Shown one piece after another: positions 33,034 through 45,639 of a stretch of 64,000 nt of DNA. Origin of the DNA: Thinopyrum elongatum (Eukaryota > Streptophyta > Magnoliopsida > Poales > Poaceae). The notes under the pieces were generated by a model that ran no database searches, was not told the origin of the DNA, and was given only the letters and a program-made list of their open reading frames with translations. Each line of letters begins with the position of its first letter. Within the stretch, counting starts at the first letter, position 1. The stretch is taken from contig CM022300.1 in NCBI GenBank assembly GCA_011799875.1, forward strand, positions 114,279,201 to 114,343,200, given 5' to 3'. The position numbers and the translations under genes are program-made.

Positions 33034-33602
33034 GTTCATGGTATGGGCACTCCCCTTGGCTTGTGCTAAGCTTGGGGGAGGTGCCCCGGTATCGTATCAC
33101 CACCACTATCTTTGCCTTTATCTATTTTAGTTCGATCTTTAGTTATCCTATGATTTAGCTGAATAAAAGTTTAGTTCGATCCTTTCTTTTCGAGTGCTTG
33201 CTTAGTGATCTATCTTTCTATGTAATCGTGGTCGAGATATATAATAAAGAGTAGTTTGAGTTTTGTTTCTTTACTCCTTTGTTCCAATAAAAAGAAAGGA
33301 AAATAAATGAAAAAGATCATATGCTAATCTTATGGTAAGTAATGACATCACATAAGGAAAAGTATAAGTGGTAAAATTTATTGGAGATTGACAAACATAG
33401 CATTGGTCAATGATGCAATTCATGAAAGAATTAATAAGGGAAGAGAAGATTCACATGCAAATACACTATCTTGGACATCTTTTATGATTGTGAGCCCCCA
33501 TTAAATATTATTGTCAAAATTGTTGACGTTGGACAAGGAAGACAACGTAATGATTTATGTTTGTTCATATTCACATAGAAGTTATATTGTCATAGATCCT
33601 TT
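33034..33602 (+). other. Non-coding internal region of the gypsy element
   Basis: AT-rich sequence without open frames continues the gypsy element to the copia A insertion. I see no LTR start before 33603. Confidence 0.5.
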
Positions 33603-35156
33603 TGATGGAAATATGCCCTAGAGGCAATGATAAAGTTGTTATTATTATATTTCCTTATTCATGATGAAGGTTTATTATTCATGCTAGAATTGTATTGATT
33701 GGAAACTTAAATACATGTGTGGATACATAAAAAAATACCGTGTCCCTAGTAAGCCTCTACTAGACTAGCTCGTTGATCAAAGATGGTTAAGGTTTCCTAA
33801 CCATAGACATGTGTTGTCACTTGATAACGGGATCACATCATTAGGAGAATGATGTGATGGACAAGACCCGTCCGTTAGCTTAGCATATGATCGTTCAGTT
33901 TATTGCTATTGCTTTCTTAATGTCAAATACATATTTCTTCGACTATGAGATCATGCAACTCCCGGATACCGGAGGAATACCTTGTGTGCTATCAAACGTC
34001 ACAACGTAACTGGGTGATCATAAATATGCTCTACAAGTATCTCTGAAGGTGTTTGTTGAGTTGACATGGATCGAGATTAGGATTTGTCACTCCGTGTATC
34101 AGAGAGGTATCTCTGGGTCCTCTCGGTAATACACATCACAAGAAGCTTGCAATCAAAGTGACTAAGGAGTTATTTACGAGATGATGTATTACAGAGCGAG
34201 TAAAGAGACTTGCCGGGAACGAGATTGAACTAGGTATGAAGATACCGACGATCGAATCTCGGGCAAGTAATATACCAACAGACAAAGGGAATTACGTATG
34301 TTGTCATAAGGTTCGACCGATAAAAATCTTCGTACAATATGTAGGAACCAATATGGGCATCCAGGTTCGCTATGTTATTGACCGGAGAAGCGTCTCGGTC
34401 ATGTCTACATCATTCTCGAACCCGTAGGGTCCGCACTCTTAACATTCATTGACGATATAGTATTATATGAGTTATGTGATTTGGTGACCGAATGTTGTTC
34501 AGAGTCTCGGATGAGATCAGGGACATAACGAGGAGCTCCGGAATGGTCCGGAGGTAAAGATTGATATATAGGACGATGCTATTTGGACACCGGAAAGGTT
34601 TCGGAGTGTATCGGGTAGTCATCAGATCACCGGAAGGGGTTCCGGGAAGCCCCAGGAGGTTAATGGGCCTTATGGGCCAAGAGGGAGGAACACACCAGCT
34701 CACAAGGGGCTGGCGCACCCCTTCCCTTGGCCGCGGGCCCTAGGGATGGAAAGGGGGAGGGCTATCCCCTCTTTCCTTCCCTCCACCATAGTTTAGTTCT
34801 CCGTCCAGTTTTTCCGCAGTGCACGGCGAAGCCCTGCGGGAACAAGTTCACCACCACCGTCACCACACCATCGTGCTGCCGGAACTCATCTACTACTTTG
34901 CCCGTCTTGCTAGATCAAGAAGGCGATGATGTCATCGAGCTGAACATGTGCTGAACGCAGAGGTGCCGTACGTTCGGTACTTGATCTGTTGGATCGCGAA
35001 GAAGTTCGACTACATTAACCTCGTTAATAAATGCTTCCGCTTTATGGTCTACGAGGGTACATTGACATACTCTCCCCTCTCGTAGCTATGCATCTCCATG
35101 GATAGATCTTGCGTGTGCGTAGAAATTTTTTGTTTTCCATGCAACGTTCCCCAACA
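33603..35156 (+). repeat. 5' LTR of copia A (1554 bp)
   Basis: It starts TGATGGAAATATGCCC and ends TTCCCCAACA, followed by G and the primer-binding site. Its first 93 bp match the 3' LTR start at 50570..50662. The left flank is CCTTT; the matching right flank is beyond the window. Confidence 0.88.
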
Positions 35157-35157
35157 G

Positions 35158-35172
35158 TGGCATCCGAGCCAG
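35158..35172 (+). other. Primer-binding site of copia A
   Basis: TGGCATCCGAGCCAG directly follows the LTR. It is a diverged form of TGGTATCAGAGC, which is complementary to initiator tRNA-Met and is used by plant copia elements. The inverted element B has the equivalent TGGCATCCGAGCC next to its right LTR. Confidence 0.75.
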
Positions 35173-36377
35173 GTCTATGCGTAGATGATATGCACGAGTA
35201 GAACACAAAGGAGTAGTGGGTGGTGATGGTCATACTGCTTACCACCAACGTGTTATTTTGATTCGGCGGTACTGTGGGATGAAGCAGCCCGGACCAACCT
35301 TACATGTCCACGCACATGAGACCGGTTCCACCGACTGACATGCAACTTGTTTTTCATAAAGGTGGCTGGCGGATGTCTGTTTCTCCTACTTTAGTTGAAT
35401 CGAATTTGACTACGGCCGGTCCTCGAAGAAGGTTAAAACAGAAAACTTGATAATCACCGTTGTGGTTTTTGCGTAGTTAAGAATGGTTCTTGCTAGAAGC
35501 CCGTAGCAGCCATGTAAAACTTGCAACAAGAAAGTAGAGGACGTCTAACTTGTTTTTGTAGGGAATGTTGTGATGTGATATGGTCAAGACGTGATGTGAT
35601 ATACGTTTTTGTATGAGATGATCATGTTTTGTAATATCGACAAACGGCAGGAGCCTTAGGGTTGTCTCTTAATTATTGTATGGAATGCAAGCGCCATGTA
35701 ATTGCTTTACTTTATCGCTATGTGTTAGCAATAGTTGGCGAGACGACCCAGACGCAATGATGGAGATCAAGGTGTCGACCGGTTACGATGGAGATCATGA
35801 CGATGCTTTGGAGATGGAGATCAAAAGCACAAGATGATGATGGCCATATCATGTCACATATTTTGATTGCATGTGATGTTTATCCTTTATGCATCTTATT
35901 TTGCTTAGAACGGCGGTAGCATTATAAGATGATCCCTTCACTAAATTTCAAGATAAAAGTGTTCTCCTCGAGTATGCACCGTTGCCAAAGTTCATCGTTT
36001 TGAAGCACCACGTGATGATCGGGTGTGATAGACTCTACGTTCACATACAACGGGCGTAAGACAGTTTTGCACATGCAGAATACTTGGGTTAAACTTGACG
36101 AGCCTAGCATGTACAGACATGGTCTCGGAACACTGGAGACCGAAAGGTCAAACGTGAGTCATATAGAAGATATGATCAACATAAGAGATGTTCGCCATTG
36201 ATGACTACCCCATCTCATGTGATGATCGGGCATGGGTTAGTTGATTTGGATCATGTATCACTTAGATAACTTGATGGATGTTTATTTAAGTGGGAGTTCA
36301 TTAGTAATTTGATTAATTGAACTTAATTTATCATGAACTTAGTCTTAATAGTTTTTGCATATCTATATTGTAGATCA

Positions 36378-37532
36378 ATGGCCCGTGCTACCGTTCCCCT
36401 GAATTTTAATGCGTTCCTAGAGAAATCTAAGTTGAAAGATGATGGTAGCAACTACACGGACTGGATCCGTAACTTGAGGATTATCCTCATTGCTGCAGAG
36501 AAGAATTATGTCCTTGATGCACTGCTAGGTGACAGACCTGCTGCAGGAGCTACTGCAGATGTTATGAATGTCTGGCAGACTCGATCTGATGACTACTCAA
36601 TAGTTCAGTGTGCCATGCTTTACGGCTTAGAACCGGGACTTCAAAGACGTTTTGAACGTCATGGAGCATATGAGATGTTCCAAGAGCTGAAGTTAATATT
36701 TCAAGCTAATGCCTGGGTTGAGAGATATGAAGTCTCCAACAAGTTCTATAGCTGTAAGATGGAGGCGAACAGTTCTGTCAGTGAACACATACTCCAAATG
36801 TCTGGGTATCATAACCACTTGACTCAGCTGGGAATTGATCTTCCAGTTGAGAGTGTTATTGACAGAGTTCTTCAGTCACTGCCACCAAGCTACAAAGGCT
36901 TCGTGATGAACTATAATATGCAAGGGATGATGAAAACAATTCTCGAGCTCTTCGCAATGCATAAGGTCGCGGAGGTAGAAATCAAGAAGGAGCATCAAGT
37001 GTTGATGGTTAACAAGACCACTAGTTTCAAGAAAAAGGGGAAGGGAAAGAAAGGGAACTTCAAGAAGAATGGCAAGCAAGTTGCCGCTCCCGTGAAGAAG
37101 CCCAAAGCTGGACCCAAGCCTGAAACAGAGTGCTTCTACTGCAAAGGGAATTGTCACTGGAAGTGGAACTGCCCAAAGTACTTGGCTGATAAGAAGGATG
37201 GCAAAGTGAACAAAGGTATATTTGATATACATGTTATTAATGTGTACCTTACTAATGCTCATAGTAGCGCCTGGGTATTTGATACTGGTTCGGTTGCTCA
37301 TATTTGTAAATCGAAACAGGAGCTACAGAATAAACAAAGATTGGCTAAGGACGAGGTGACGATGCGCGTTGGGAATGGTTCCAAGGTCGATGTGATCGCC
37401 GTCGGCACTCTACCTCTACATCTACCTTCGGGATTAGTTTTAGACCTCAATAATTGTTATTTGGTGCCAGCGTTGAGCATGAACATTATATCTGGATCTT
37501 GTTTAATGCGAGATGGTTATTCATTTAAATAA
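36378..37532 (+). pseudogene. Copia A gag and protease, ended by a nonsense codon
   Basis: The frame opens MARATVPLNFNAFLEKSKLK (an in-frame ATG 45 bp upstream is less likely). It has the UBN2-type gag core (YTDWIRNLRIILIAAEKNYV, FYSCKMEANSSVSEHILQM), a basic linker (KKKGKGKKGNFKKN), a CCHC knuckle from 37131 (CFYCKGNCHWKWNC, with Cys where Gly is usual) and the protease active site VFDTGSVAHIC near 37275. It ends at TAA 37530..37532 after GYSFK. In element B the same position reads Ser and the frame continues, so this stop is a mutation. Frame sense resumes immediately as ENNGCSIYV. Confidence 0.85.
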
Positions 37533-38736
37533 GAGAATAATGGTTGTTCTATTTATGTGAGTAATATCTTTTATGGTCATGCACCTTTGATGAATGGTCT
37601 ATTCTTGTTGAATCTCGATCGTAGTGATGCACATATTCATAATATTAATGCCAAAAGATGCAAAGTTGATAATGATAGTGCAACATACTTGTGGCACTGC
37701 CGTTTAGGTCATATTGGTGTAAAGCGCATGAAGAAACTCCATGCGGATATACTTTTGGAATCACTTGATTATGAATCATTTGATACTTGCGAACCATGCC
37801 TCATGGGCAAGATGACTAAAACTCCGTTCTCTGGGACAATGGAGCGAGCTAATGACTTATTGGAAATAATACATACCGATGTATGCGGTCCGATGAGTGT
37901 TGAGGCACGCGGCGGGTATTATTATTTTCTAACCTTTACAGATGATTTGAGTAGGTATGGGTATATCTACTTAATGAAACACAAATCTAAAATATTTGAA
38001 AAGTTCAAAGAATTTCAGAGTGAAGTAGAGAATCATCATAACAAGAAAATAAAGTTTCTATGATATGATCGTGGAGGTGAATATTTGAGTTACGAGTTTG
38101 GCCTTCATTTAAAACAATGTGGAATTATTTCACAACTCACGCCACCTGGAACACCATAGCGTAATGGTGTGTCCGAACGTCGTAACCGTACTTTATTAGA
38201 TATGGTGCGTTCTATGATGTCTCTTACTGATTTACCACTATCATTTTGGGGTTATGCATTAGAGACAGCCGCATTCATGTTAAATAGGACACCGTCTAAA
38301 TCCGTTGAGACAACACCGTATGAAATGGTTTGGAAAGAAACCTAAGCTATCGTTTCTTAAAGTTTGGGGATGCGACACTTATGTCAAAAGGCTTCAGCCT
38401 GATAAGCTCGAACCCAAATCGGAGAAATGTGTCTTCATAGGATACCCTAAAGAAACTATTGGGTACACCTTCTACCACAGATCCGAAGGCAAGATCTTTG
38501 TTGCCAAGAATGGGTCCTTTCTAGAGAAGGAGTTTCTCTCGAAAGAAGTGAGTGGGAGGTAAGTAGAACTTGATGAGGTAATTGTACCTTCTCTCGAATT
38601 GGAAAGTAGCACATCAGAGAAAACCATTCCTGTGATGCCTACACCGACTGAAGAGGAAGCTAATGATGATGATCATGAAACTTCGGATCAAGTCACTACT
38701 GGACCTCGTAGGTCGACCAGAGCATGTTCCGCACCA
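37533..38736 (+). pseudogene. Copia A integrase region
   Basis: It contains the GAG-pre-integrase finger (HCRLGHIGVKRMKKLHADI, CEPCLMGKMTKTPF) and catalytic regions HTDVCGPMSVEARGG and RNGVSERRNRTLLDMVRSM. TGA at 38061..38063 and TAG at 38157..38159 interrupt it, and the frame shifts near 38320, after which FLKVWGCDTYVKRLQPDKLE reads in another frame to a TAA near 38560. The coding sense ends ACSAPE exactly where the solo LTR was inserted. Confidence 0.85.
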
Positions 38737-38741
38737 GAGTG

Positions 38742-40320
38742 TGCTACTTCTTGAGCTTGCGTTCGTTTTTCCCTTGAAGAGGAAAGGGTGATGCAGCAAA
38801 GTAGAGATAAGTATTTCCCTCAGTTAAGAACCAAGGTATCAATCCAGTAGGAGATACACGCAAGTCTCCAATCTATGCACCTGCACAAACAATCAAACAC
38901 TTGCACCCAACACGATAAAGGGGTTGTCAATCCCTTCATGGGCACTTGCAAAGGTGAGATCTGATAGAGATAGATATAAAAGATTACTAAAATGTAAAAC
39001 AAAGTAAAAGTAAATAAATTGCACTAAGGTATTTTTGGGATTTTTGGTTTATAGATCTGAAAATATATGATGGAAAATAGACCCGGGGGCCATAGGTTTC
39101 ACTAGAGGCTTCTCTCTTAAAGGCAAATAATACGGTGGGTGAACAAATTCCTGTCGAGCAATTGATAGAAAAGTGCAAAGTTATGACGATATCCAAGGTA
39201 ATGATTATGAATATAGGCATCACGTCCGTGTTAAGTAGACCGACTCCTGCCTGCATCTACTACTATTACTCCACACATCGACCGCTATCCAGCATGCATC
39301 TAGAGTATTAAGTTCATAAGAACGGAGTAACGCCTTAAGTAAGATGACATGATGTAGAGGGATAAACTCAAGCAATATGATAAAAACCCCATCTTTTTAC
39401 CCTTCATGGCAACAATACAATGCATGCCTCGCTACCCCTACTTTGTCACTAGGTGAGGACACCGCAAGATTGAACCCAAAACTAAGCACCTCTCCCATTA
39501 CAAGAAGAACCAATCTAGTTGTCCAAACCAAACCGATAATTTGAAGAGAAATACAAAGATATCAAATCATGCATATAATAATTCAGAGAAGATTCAAATA
39601 ATATTCATAGATAAACTGATCATAAATCCACAATTCATCGAATCTCGACAAACACACTGCAAAAGAATATTACGTCAGATAGATCTCCAAGAACATCAAG
39701 GAGAACATGGTATTGAGGATCAAAGAGAGAGAAGAAGCCATCTTGCTACTAGCTATGGACCCGTAGGTCTGTGGTAAACTACTCACGCTTCATCGGAAGG
39801 GCAATAGAGTTGATGTAGAAGCCCTCCATGATCGAATCCCTCTCCGGCAGGATGCCGGAAAAGGCCCCAAGATGGGATCTCACGGGAACAGAAGGTTACG
39901 TTGGCGGAAAAGTATTTTGGTGGACGCTTCTGGTCGTTTGGGAATATTTTTGAATTTATAGGCCAAGAATTAGGGTTGGAGGACTCCTGGGGGGCCCACA
40001 AGCCAGGGGCGCCCTCTAGGGCTGGCCCTAAGGGCTTGTGGAGCCCTCGGGGCTCTTCTACCTTCCTCTCCAAGTCCTACCTGTGTCTTCTGGTCCAAGA
40101 AAAATCATCGCGAAAGTTTTATTCCGTTTGGACTCCGTTTGATGTTCCTTTTCTGTAAAACTCAAAAACAAGGAAAAAATAGAAACTGGCACTGGGCTCT
40201 AGGTTAATAAGTTAGTCCCAAAATAATATAAAATAGCATATTAATGCATATAAACATCCAAAACAGATAATATAATAGCATGGAACAATAAAAAATTATA
40301 GATACGTTGGAGACGTATCA
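38742..40320 (-). mobile_element. Solo LTR of a gypsy-type family, GAGTG target duplication
   Basis: On the minus strand it runs from TGATACGTCTCCAACGTATC (40320) to AAGCTCAAGAAGTAGCA (38742), begins TG and ends CA, and is 1579 bp. GAGTG occurs at 38737..38741 and 40321..40325. Removing it restores the integrase-RT junction of copia A (coding for SAPE then WYGNPVLEVM). The TGATACGTCTCCAACGTATC start is common to highly repeated Triticeae gypsy LTRs; I do not fix the family. There are no internal genes, so it arose by LTR-LTR recombination. Confidence 0.9.
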
Positions 40321-40325
40321 GAGTG

Positions 40326-41218
40326 GTACGGTAATCCTGTCCTGGAAGTCATGTTATTGGACCATGGCGAACCTACGAACTATGAAGAAGCTATGATGAG
40401 CCCAGATTCTAATAAATGGCTTGAGGCCATCTGAGATAGGATCCATGTATGAGAACAAAGTATGGACTTTGGGGGACTTGCCCGATGATCGGCAAGCCAT
40501 TGAGAATAAATGGATCTTCAAGAAGAAGACAGACGCTGGTGGTAATGTCACTATCTACAAAGCTCGACTTGTCGCAAAAGGTTTTTGACAAGTTCAAGGG
40601 GTTGACTACGATGAGACTTTCTCACCAATAGCGATGCTTAAGTCGGTCCGAATCATGTTAGCAATTGCCACACTTTATAATTATGAAATCTGGCAGATGG
40701 ACGTCAAAACTGCATTCCTTAATGGATTTCTTAAAGAAGAGTTGTATATGATGCAACCAGAAGGTTTTGTCGATCCTAAAGGTGCTAATAATGTGTGTAA
40801 GCTCCAGTGATCCATCCATGGACTGGTGCAAGCATCTCGGAGTTAGAATATACGCTTTGATGAGGTGATCAAAGCATATGGTTTTATACAGACTTATGGT
40901 GAAGCCTGTATTTACAAGAAAGTGAGTGGGAGCTCTGTAGCATTTCTGATATTATATGTGGATGACATATTGTTGATTGGAAATGATATAGAATTTCTAG
41001 ATAGCATAAAAGGATACTTGAATAAGAATTTTTCAATGAAAGACCTCGGTGAAGCTGCTTATATATTGGGCATCAAAATCTATAGGGATAGATCAAGACG
41101 CTTAATAGGACTTTCACAAAGCACATACCTTGACAAAGTTTTGAAGAAGTTCAAAATGGATCAGTCGAAGAAAGGGTTCTTGCCTGTGTTACAAGGTGTG
41201 AAATTGAGTCAGACTCAA
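40326..41218 (+). pseudogene. Copia A reverse transcriptase region, first part
   Basis: It resumes with WYGNPVLEVMLLDH, loses frame near 40430 and continues YENKVWTLGDLPDDRQAIEN. RT motifs are present as WQMDVKTAFLNGFL and YVDDILLIGND near 40958, with stops at TGA 40588 (VAKGF then stop), TGA 40808 and TAG 40846. The text ends at SQTQSP where element B was inserted at 41224. Confidence 0.85.
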
Positions 41219-41223
41219 AGCCC

Positions 41224-42949
41224 TGTTGGGAAACGTAGTAATTTCAAAAAAAATTCCTACGCACAAACAGGATCATGGTGATGCATAGCAACGAGAGGGG
41301 AGAGTGTGTCCACGTACCCTCGTAGACTGAAAGCGGAAGCGTTAGCACAACGCGCTTGATGTAGTCGTACGTCTTCACGATCCGACCGATCCAAGTACCG
41401 AAAGCACGGCACCTCCGAGTTCAGCACACGTTCAACTCGATGACGTCCCGCGAGCTCCGATCCAGCAAAGCTTCACAGGAGAATTTCGTCAGCACGACGG
41501 CGTGGTGACGGTGATGATGATGCTACCGACGCAGGGCTTCGTCTAAGCATCGCTGCGATATGATCGAGGTGGATTATGGTGGAGGGGGGCACCGCACACG
41601 GCTAAGAGATCAATGATCAATTGTTGTCTATAGGGTGCCCCCTGGCCACGTATATAAAGGATGGAGGGAGGAGGAGGCCAGCCCTCACAGGGCGCGCCCA
41701 AGGTGTGGAGTCCTACTAGGACTCCCTAGTCCTAGTATGATTCCACCTCCCACATGGAATAGGAAAAGGGGAAGGGAGAAGGAGAAGGAAGGAAGGGGGC
41801 GCCCCCTTTCCCTAGTCCAATTCGGACCTGTCCATGGCGAAGGGGCGCAGCCACCCTTGAGGCCTTTCTCTCCTTTCCCGTATGGCCCATTAAGGCCCAA
41901 TACGAATTCCCGTAACTCTCCGGTACTCCGAAAAATACCCGAATCACTCGGAACCTTTCCGATGTCCGAATATAGCCTTCCAATATATCGATCTTTACCT
42001 CTCAACCATTTCGAGACTCCTCGTCATGTCCCCGATCTCATCCGGGACTCCGAACAAACTTTGGTCCTCAAATCACATAAACTCATAATACCGATCGTCA
42101 CCAAACTTTAAGCGTGCGGACCCTACGGGTTCGAGAACTATGTAGACATGACCGAGACACATCTCCGGTCAATAACCAATAGCGGAACCTGGATGCTCAT
42201 ATTGGCTCCCACATATTCTACGAAGATCTTTATCGGTCAAACCGCATAACAACATACGTTGTTCCCTCTGTCATCGGTATGTTACTTGCCCGAGATTCGA
42301 TCGTCGGTATCTCAATACCTAGTTCAATCTCGTTACCGGCAAGTCTCTTTACTCATTCCGTAATACATCATCCCGCAACTAACTCATTAGTTATAATGCT
42401 TGCAAGGCTTATAGTGATGTGCATTACCGAGTGGGCCCAGAGATACCTCTCCGATAATCGGAGTGACAAATCCTAATCTCGAAATACGCCAACTCAACAA
42501 GTACCTTCGGAGACACCTGTAGAGCACCTTTATAATCACCTAGTTACGTTGTGACATTTGGTAGCACACAAAGTGTTCCTCCGGTAAACGGGAGTTGCAT
42601 AATCTCATAGTCATAGGAACATGTATAAGTCATGAAGAAAGCAATAGCAACATACTAAACGATCAAGTGCTAAGCTAACGGAATGGGTCAAGTCAATCAC
42701 ATCATTCTCCTAATGATGTGATCCCGTTAATCAAATGACAACTCATGTCTATGGTTAGGAAACATAACCATCTTTGATTAACGAGCTAGTCAAGTAGAGG
42801 CATACTAGTGACACTCTATTTTGTCTATGTATTCACACATGTATCAAGTTTCCGGTTAATACAATTCTAGCATGAATAATAAACATTTATCATGACATAA
42901 GGAAATAAAATAATAACTTTATTATTGCCTCTAGGGCATATTTCCTTCA
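41224..42949 (-). repeat. 3' LTR of copia B
   Basis: On the plus strand it runs from TGTTGGGAAACGTAGTAATT to ATATTTCCTTCA. It pairs with 48099..49823. Differences seen include GACTGAAAG against GACGAAAG and TTCGTCTAAGCATCG against TTCGCCTAAGCACCG. A TATATAAAGG box lies near 41651. The open frame 41635..42111 is LTR sequence and not a gene. Confidence 0.92.
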
Positions 42950-43245
42950 GTCTCCCACTTGCACTAGAGTCAATAATCTAGTTCACATCGCCATGTGATT
43001 TAACACCAATAGTTCACATCACCATGTGATTAACACCCATAGTTCACATCGCTATGTGACCAACACTCAAAGGGTTTACTAGATTCAATAATCTAGTTCA
43101 CATCACCATGTGTTTAACACCCAAAGAGTACTAAGGTTTGATCAAGTTTTGCTTGTGAGAGTAGTTTAGTCAACGGGTCTGCCACATTCAGATTCGTATG
43201 TATTTTGCAAATTTCTATGTTTACAATGCTCTGCAGGGAGCTACT

Positions 43246-45605
43246 CTAGCTAATTGCTCCCACATTCAATATGTATCCAGATTGAGACTCTGAGTCATCT
43301 GGATCAGTGTAAAAGCTTGCATCGACGTAACCTTTTACGACGAACTCTTTTATCGCCTCCATAACCGAGAAATATTTCCTTAGTCCTCTTAGGTAACTAA
43401 GGATAACTTTGACCGCTATCCAGTGATCTATCCCTAGATCACTATCGTACCTCCTTGCTAAACTTATAGCAAGGCACACAACTGGTCTAGTACATAGCAT
43501 GGCATACTTTATCGAACCTATGGCTGAGGCATAGGGAATGACTTTCATTCTCTCTCTATCTTCTGCCGTGGTCTTGCTTTGAGTCTTACTCAACTTTATA
43601 CCTTGAATACAGGCAAGAACTCTTTCTTTGACTGATACTTTTTTGAACTCCTTCAAAACTTTGTCAAGGTATGTGCTTTGTGAAAGTCTTATTAAGCGTC
43701 TCGATCTATCCCTATAGATCTTGATGCTCAATACTTAAGCAGCTTCACCGAGGTCTTTTATTGAAAAATTCTTATTCAAGTATCCTTCTATGCTATGCAG
43801 AAATTCTATATCATTTCCAATCAGCAATATGTCATCCACATATAATATCAGAAATGCTACAGAGCTCCCACTCACTTTCTTGTAAATACAGGCTTCACCA
43901 TAAGTCTGTATAAAACCATATGCTTTGATCACCTTATCAAAGCGTATATTCCAACTCCGAGATGCTTGCACCAGTCCATAGATGGATCACTGGAGCTTGC
44001 ACACTTTGTTAGCACCTTTAGGATTGACAAAACCTTCTGGTTGCATCATATACAACTCTTCTTTAATAAATCCATTAAAGAAATGTAGTTTTGACATCCA
44101 TTTGCCTGATTTCATAAAATGCGGCAATTGCTAACATGATTCGGATGGACTTAAGCATCGCTACGGGTGAGAAAGTTTCATCGTAGTCAAGTCCTTGAAC
44201 TTTGTCAACAACCTTTTTCGACAAGTCTAGCTTTGTAGATAGTAACACTACTATCAGCGTCCGTCTTCCTCTTGAAGATCCATTTATTTTCTATGGCTTG
44301 CCGATCATCGGGCAAGTCAACCAAAGTCCATACTTTGTTCTCATACATGGATCCCATCTCAGATTTCATGGCCTCAAGCCATTTCACGGAATCTGGGCTC
44401 ATCATCGCTTCCTCATAGTTCGTAGGTTCGTCATGGTCTAGTAACATGACTTCCAGAACAGGATTACCGTACCACTCTGGAGCGGAACGTACTCTGGTTG
44501 ACCTATGAGGTTCTGTAGTAACTTGATCCGAAGTTTCATGATCATCATCATTAGCTTCCTCACTAATTGGTGTAGGCATCACTGGAACTGATTTCTGTGA
44601 TGAACTACTTTCCAATTCAAGAGAAGGTACCACTACCTCATCAAGTTCTACTTTCCTCCCACTCATTTCTTTCGAGAGAAACTCCTTCTCTAGAAAGGAT
44701 CCATTCTTAGCAACAAATATCTTGCCTTCGGATCTGTGATAGAAGGTGTACCCAACAGTTTTTTTTGGGTATCCTATGAAGACGCACTTCTCCGATTTGG
44801 GTTCGAGCTTATCAGGCTGAAGCTTTTTCACATAAGTATCCAAGCCCCAAACTTTAAGAAACGACAGCTTAGGTTTCTTGTCAAACCACAGTTCATACGG
44901 TGTCATCTCAATGGATTTAGATGGTGCCCTATTAAACGTGAATGCAGCTTTCTCTAATGCATAACCCCAAAACGATAGTGGTAAATCGGTAAGAGACATC
45001 ATAGATCGCACCATATCTAATAAAGTACGGTTACGACGTTCGGACACACCATTACGCTGTGGTGTTCCAGGTGGCATGAGTTGCGAAACTATTCCACATT
45101 TTAAATGAAGACCAAACTCGTAACTCAAATATTTGCCTCCGCGATCAGATCGTAGAAACTTTATTTTCTTGTTACGATGATTTTCTACTTCACTCTGAAA
45201 TTCTTTGAACTTTTCAAACATTTCAGACTTGTGTTTCATTAAGTAGATATACCCATATCTGCTCAAATCATCTGTGAAGGTCAGAAAATAATGATACCCG
45301 CCGCGAGCCTCAATACTCATCGGACCGCATACATCGGTATGTATTATTTCCAATAAGTCCGTAGCTCGCTCCATTGTTCCGGAGAACGGAGTTTTAGTCA
45401 TCTTGCCCATGAGGCATGGTTCTCAAGCATCAAATGATTCATAATCAAGTGATTCCAAAAGTCCATCAGTATAGAGTTTCTTCATGCGCTTTACACCAAT
45501 ATGACCTAAACGGTAGTGCCACAAATAAGTTGCACTATCATTACTAACTTTGCATCTTTTGGCTTCAATATTATGAATGTGTGTATCACTACGATCGAGA
45601 TTCAA
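43246..45605 (-). pseudogene. Copia B pol (integrase, reverse transcriptase, RNase H)
   Basis: The longest intact piece is 44205..45410 (401 codons, integrase core and part of RT). It reads HTDVCGPMSIEARGGYHYFL, FLRSDRGGKYLSYEF and GTPQRNGVSERRNRTLLDMV, that is, sense codons where copia A has stops. Further pieces are 43735..43971 with YVDDILLIGND and 43246..43731 with CTRPVVCLAISLARRY and ESQSGYIL of RNase H. The section between 43971 and 44205 has several stops. The finger region is at 45423..45605. Confidence 0.88.
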
Positions 45606-45639
45606 TAAACCATTTACATTGGGTGTATGACCATAGAAG

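Larger units (their letters stand above)
27486..33602 (+). mobile_element. Athila-type Ty3/gypsy retrotransposon, interrupted at both sides
   Basis: Order on the plus strand: 3' part of a 5' LTR (27486..27587), primer-binding site, gag remnant, protease-RT-RNase H-integrase, and an extra ORF. It is cut on the left by CACTA copy A and on the right by insertion of copia A at 33603. The 3' LTR is outside the window. A post-pol ORF and a TGGCxCCGTTGCCGGGGA-type primer site are typical of the Athila lineage, which includes abundant Triticeae families such as Sabrina and Fatima. I do not assign the family. Multiple stops and frameshifts show it is dead. Confidence 0.85.

Noticed and set aside
41635..42111. 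158-codon open frame, with a twin at 48509..48985
   Set aside because: Both lie at the same position in the two LTRs of copia B. They are LTR sequence, not a gene.
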